From: CAZCJA01 sp964499015
Lineage (GTDB): Bacteria; Elusimicrobiota; Elusimicrobia; F11
Direction of reading: 5' to 3'
DNA length: 6,059 nt
Assembly (NCBI GenBank): GCA_964499015.1
Contig: CAZCJA010000099.1
Location: 1 to 6,059 of the forward strand
The translations under genes and the position numbers were made by a program. How positions within the stretch are numbered: position 1 is the stretch's first letter; each line of letters opens with the position of its first letter. Positions 5,178-6,059 of this stretch are shown here, in pieces. Below the pieces are notes generated by a model. That model made no database searches and was not told the DNA's origin. It saw only the letters and a program-made list of their open reading frames with translations.

Positions 5178-6059
5178 CTTCTTTAACAATGTGGGCAATT
5201 GGCTTGTCGTTTTAGCGAACGACGTTTACGAAAAAATTTTCGTGAGATCGGCAGCCGAGAAATCCTATTTGGTGTTTGGCGGCCACATTTTCTTCGAGAC
5301 GCTGTACGCGGCGGTCAAATTCAAGTTGTTCGATCTTCTCGAAGCAAGGCAAACGTTAACGGTCTCTGAAATCGCCAAAGAACTTGGGATTGCCGAACAG
5401 CCGGCGCGCATACTGTTGCTGGGGCTGACGTCCGTACGTCTTCTGTTAAAGAAAGGCCATCATTATCGAAATTCGCATCTCGCCAAGAAACTGTTTGTTT
5501 CCAGCAGCCCAAAAAACATTATTGCGTATGTGCTGCTCGAACATCATGGAATGTACAAAGCCATGCCGCATTTTTACGAATCGTTAAAGCAATATAAAAA
5601 TGTCGGGTTAAACGAATTTAAAGGCAATGAGCCGACGTTTTACGAACGGCTGGCGCACGAGCCCGAGCTGGAGAAGATTTTTCAAGATGCGATGCAGGCG
5701 CTGTCGGTGCAAACCAATAAGCTGCTGGCTGACTTCGTTGATTTAACAGACGTGAAATATCTGATCGACGTGGGCGGTGGAGACGGCACAAACATTATTT
5801 CGCTGGCTAAGAAGTTCCCCCATTTGAAAGCGTCCGTTTACGACCTGCCGTCGGTGTGTGAAATCGCCAAGAAAAACATCGCGAACCACGGCCTTTCGGA
5901 TCGGCTGACCGTTATTCCCGGAAATTGTTTTAAAGATCCTTTTCCGTCTGCGGACGCCTACATTTTTTGCCACTTCTTAACCATTTGGTCGAAAGAGAAA
6001 GACTTGTTGCTGTTGAAGAAGGCACATCAATCGTTATCGGCGGGCGGAAAAGTGATGTT
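5170..6059 (+). CDS. Class 2 SAM-dependent O-methyltransferase-like enzyme (3' end outside window)
   Basis: The frame runs from GTG 5170 to the window end with no stop: 296 residues, lacking perhaps the last 40-60 of the usual 330-360. The N-terminal part (about 35-125) is a helical dimerisation/winged-helix domain, with FFETLYAAVKFKLFDLL (41-57) and TVSEIAKELGIAEQPAR (64-80), typical of the acetylserotonin O-methyltransferase family. The SAM-binding domain has motif I, LIDVGGGDGTN (198-208), the acidic residue after strand 2 in VYDLPSV (223-229), DRLTVIPGNCFKD (244-256) and SAGGKV (290-295). At the catalytic position, where the family has a VLHDW-like motif, this protein reads FLTIW (269-273), so T271 replaces the general-base histidine. 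It overlaps the ThiF-like gene by 8 bases. It is probably a tailoring enzyme of the same pathway; the substrate is unknown, and a non-methylating SAM-dependent activity is possible. The gene is visibly more AT-rich than the ATPase gene. Confidence 0.88.
   Translation, partial: MGNFFNNVGNWLVVLANDVYEKIFVRSAAEKSYLVFGGHIFFETLYAAVKFKLFDLLEARQTLTVSEIAKELGIAEQPARILLLGLTSVRLLLKKGHHYRNSHLAKKLFVSSSPKNIIAYVLLEHHGMYKAMPHFYESLKQYKNVGLNEFKGNEPTFYERLAHEPELEKIFQDAMQALSVQTNKLLADFVDLTDVKYLIDVGGGDGTNIISLAKKFPHLKASVYDLPSVCEIAKKNIANHGLSDRLTVIPGNCFKDPFPSADAYIFCHFLTIWSKEKDLLLLKKAHQSLSAGGKVM

Overview
The window is one unbroken operon. Seven co-directional plus-strand reading frames abut or overlap, the largest gap is 9 bases, and both end genes are cut by the window edges. 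No stretch over 300 bases lacks a gene, and no promoter, terminator, RNA gene, mobile element or CRISPR array is visible. Transcription must start upstream of base 1. The organism looks like a Gram-negative (two-membrane) bacterium, because the operon encodes a LolCDE-like ABC transporter and an exported LolA-like protein. The sequence does not identify the phylum. Base composition is uneven: very GC-rich in the ATPase gene, visibly more AT-rich in the 3' methyltransferase gene.

Layout: (1) 1-324, the C-terminus of a probable nitroreductase-fold flavoenzyme; (2) 321-992, a LolD/MacB-type ABC ATPase; (3, 4) 992-2248 and 2239-3489, two paralogous FtsX-family permeases of LolC/LolE topology; (5) 3499-4239, a secreted protein of the LolA-like 'outer membrane lipoprotein-sorting' family; (6) 4236-5177, a ThiF/MoeB/E1-like adenylyltransferase without zinc CxxC motifs; (7) 5170 to the window end, a class 2 (acetylserotonin O-methyltransferase-like) SAM-dependent enzyme, truncated by the window.

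Genes 2-5 make a coherent machine: an ATPase and two permeases that could pull a lipid-like or lipidated substrate from the inner membrane, and a periplasmic LolA-like carrier to receive it. Genes 1, 6 and 7 look like small-molecule biosynthesis or tailoring enzymes. Nitroreductase-like and ThiF domains are fused in one protein in mycobacteria (Rv1355c family), which supports joint action of genes 1 and 6. The working hypothesis is a biosynthetic operon for an unknown, possibly lipidic, metabolite with a dedicated Lol-like route toward the outer membrane. The product is not identifiable from this window. The methyltransferase-like protein appears to lack the histidine that serves as general base in its family, so it may not be an ordinary O-methyltransferase.
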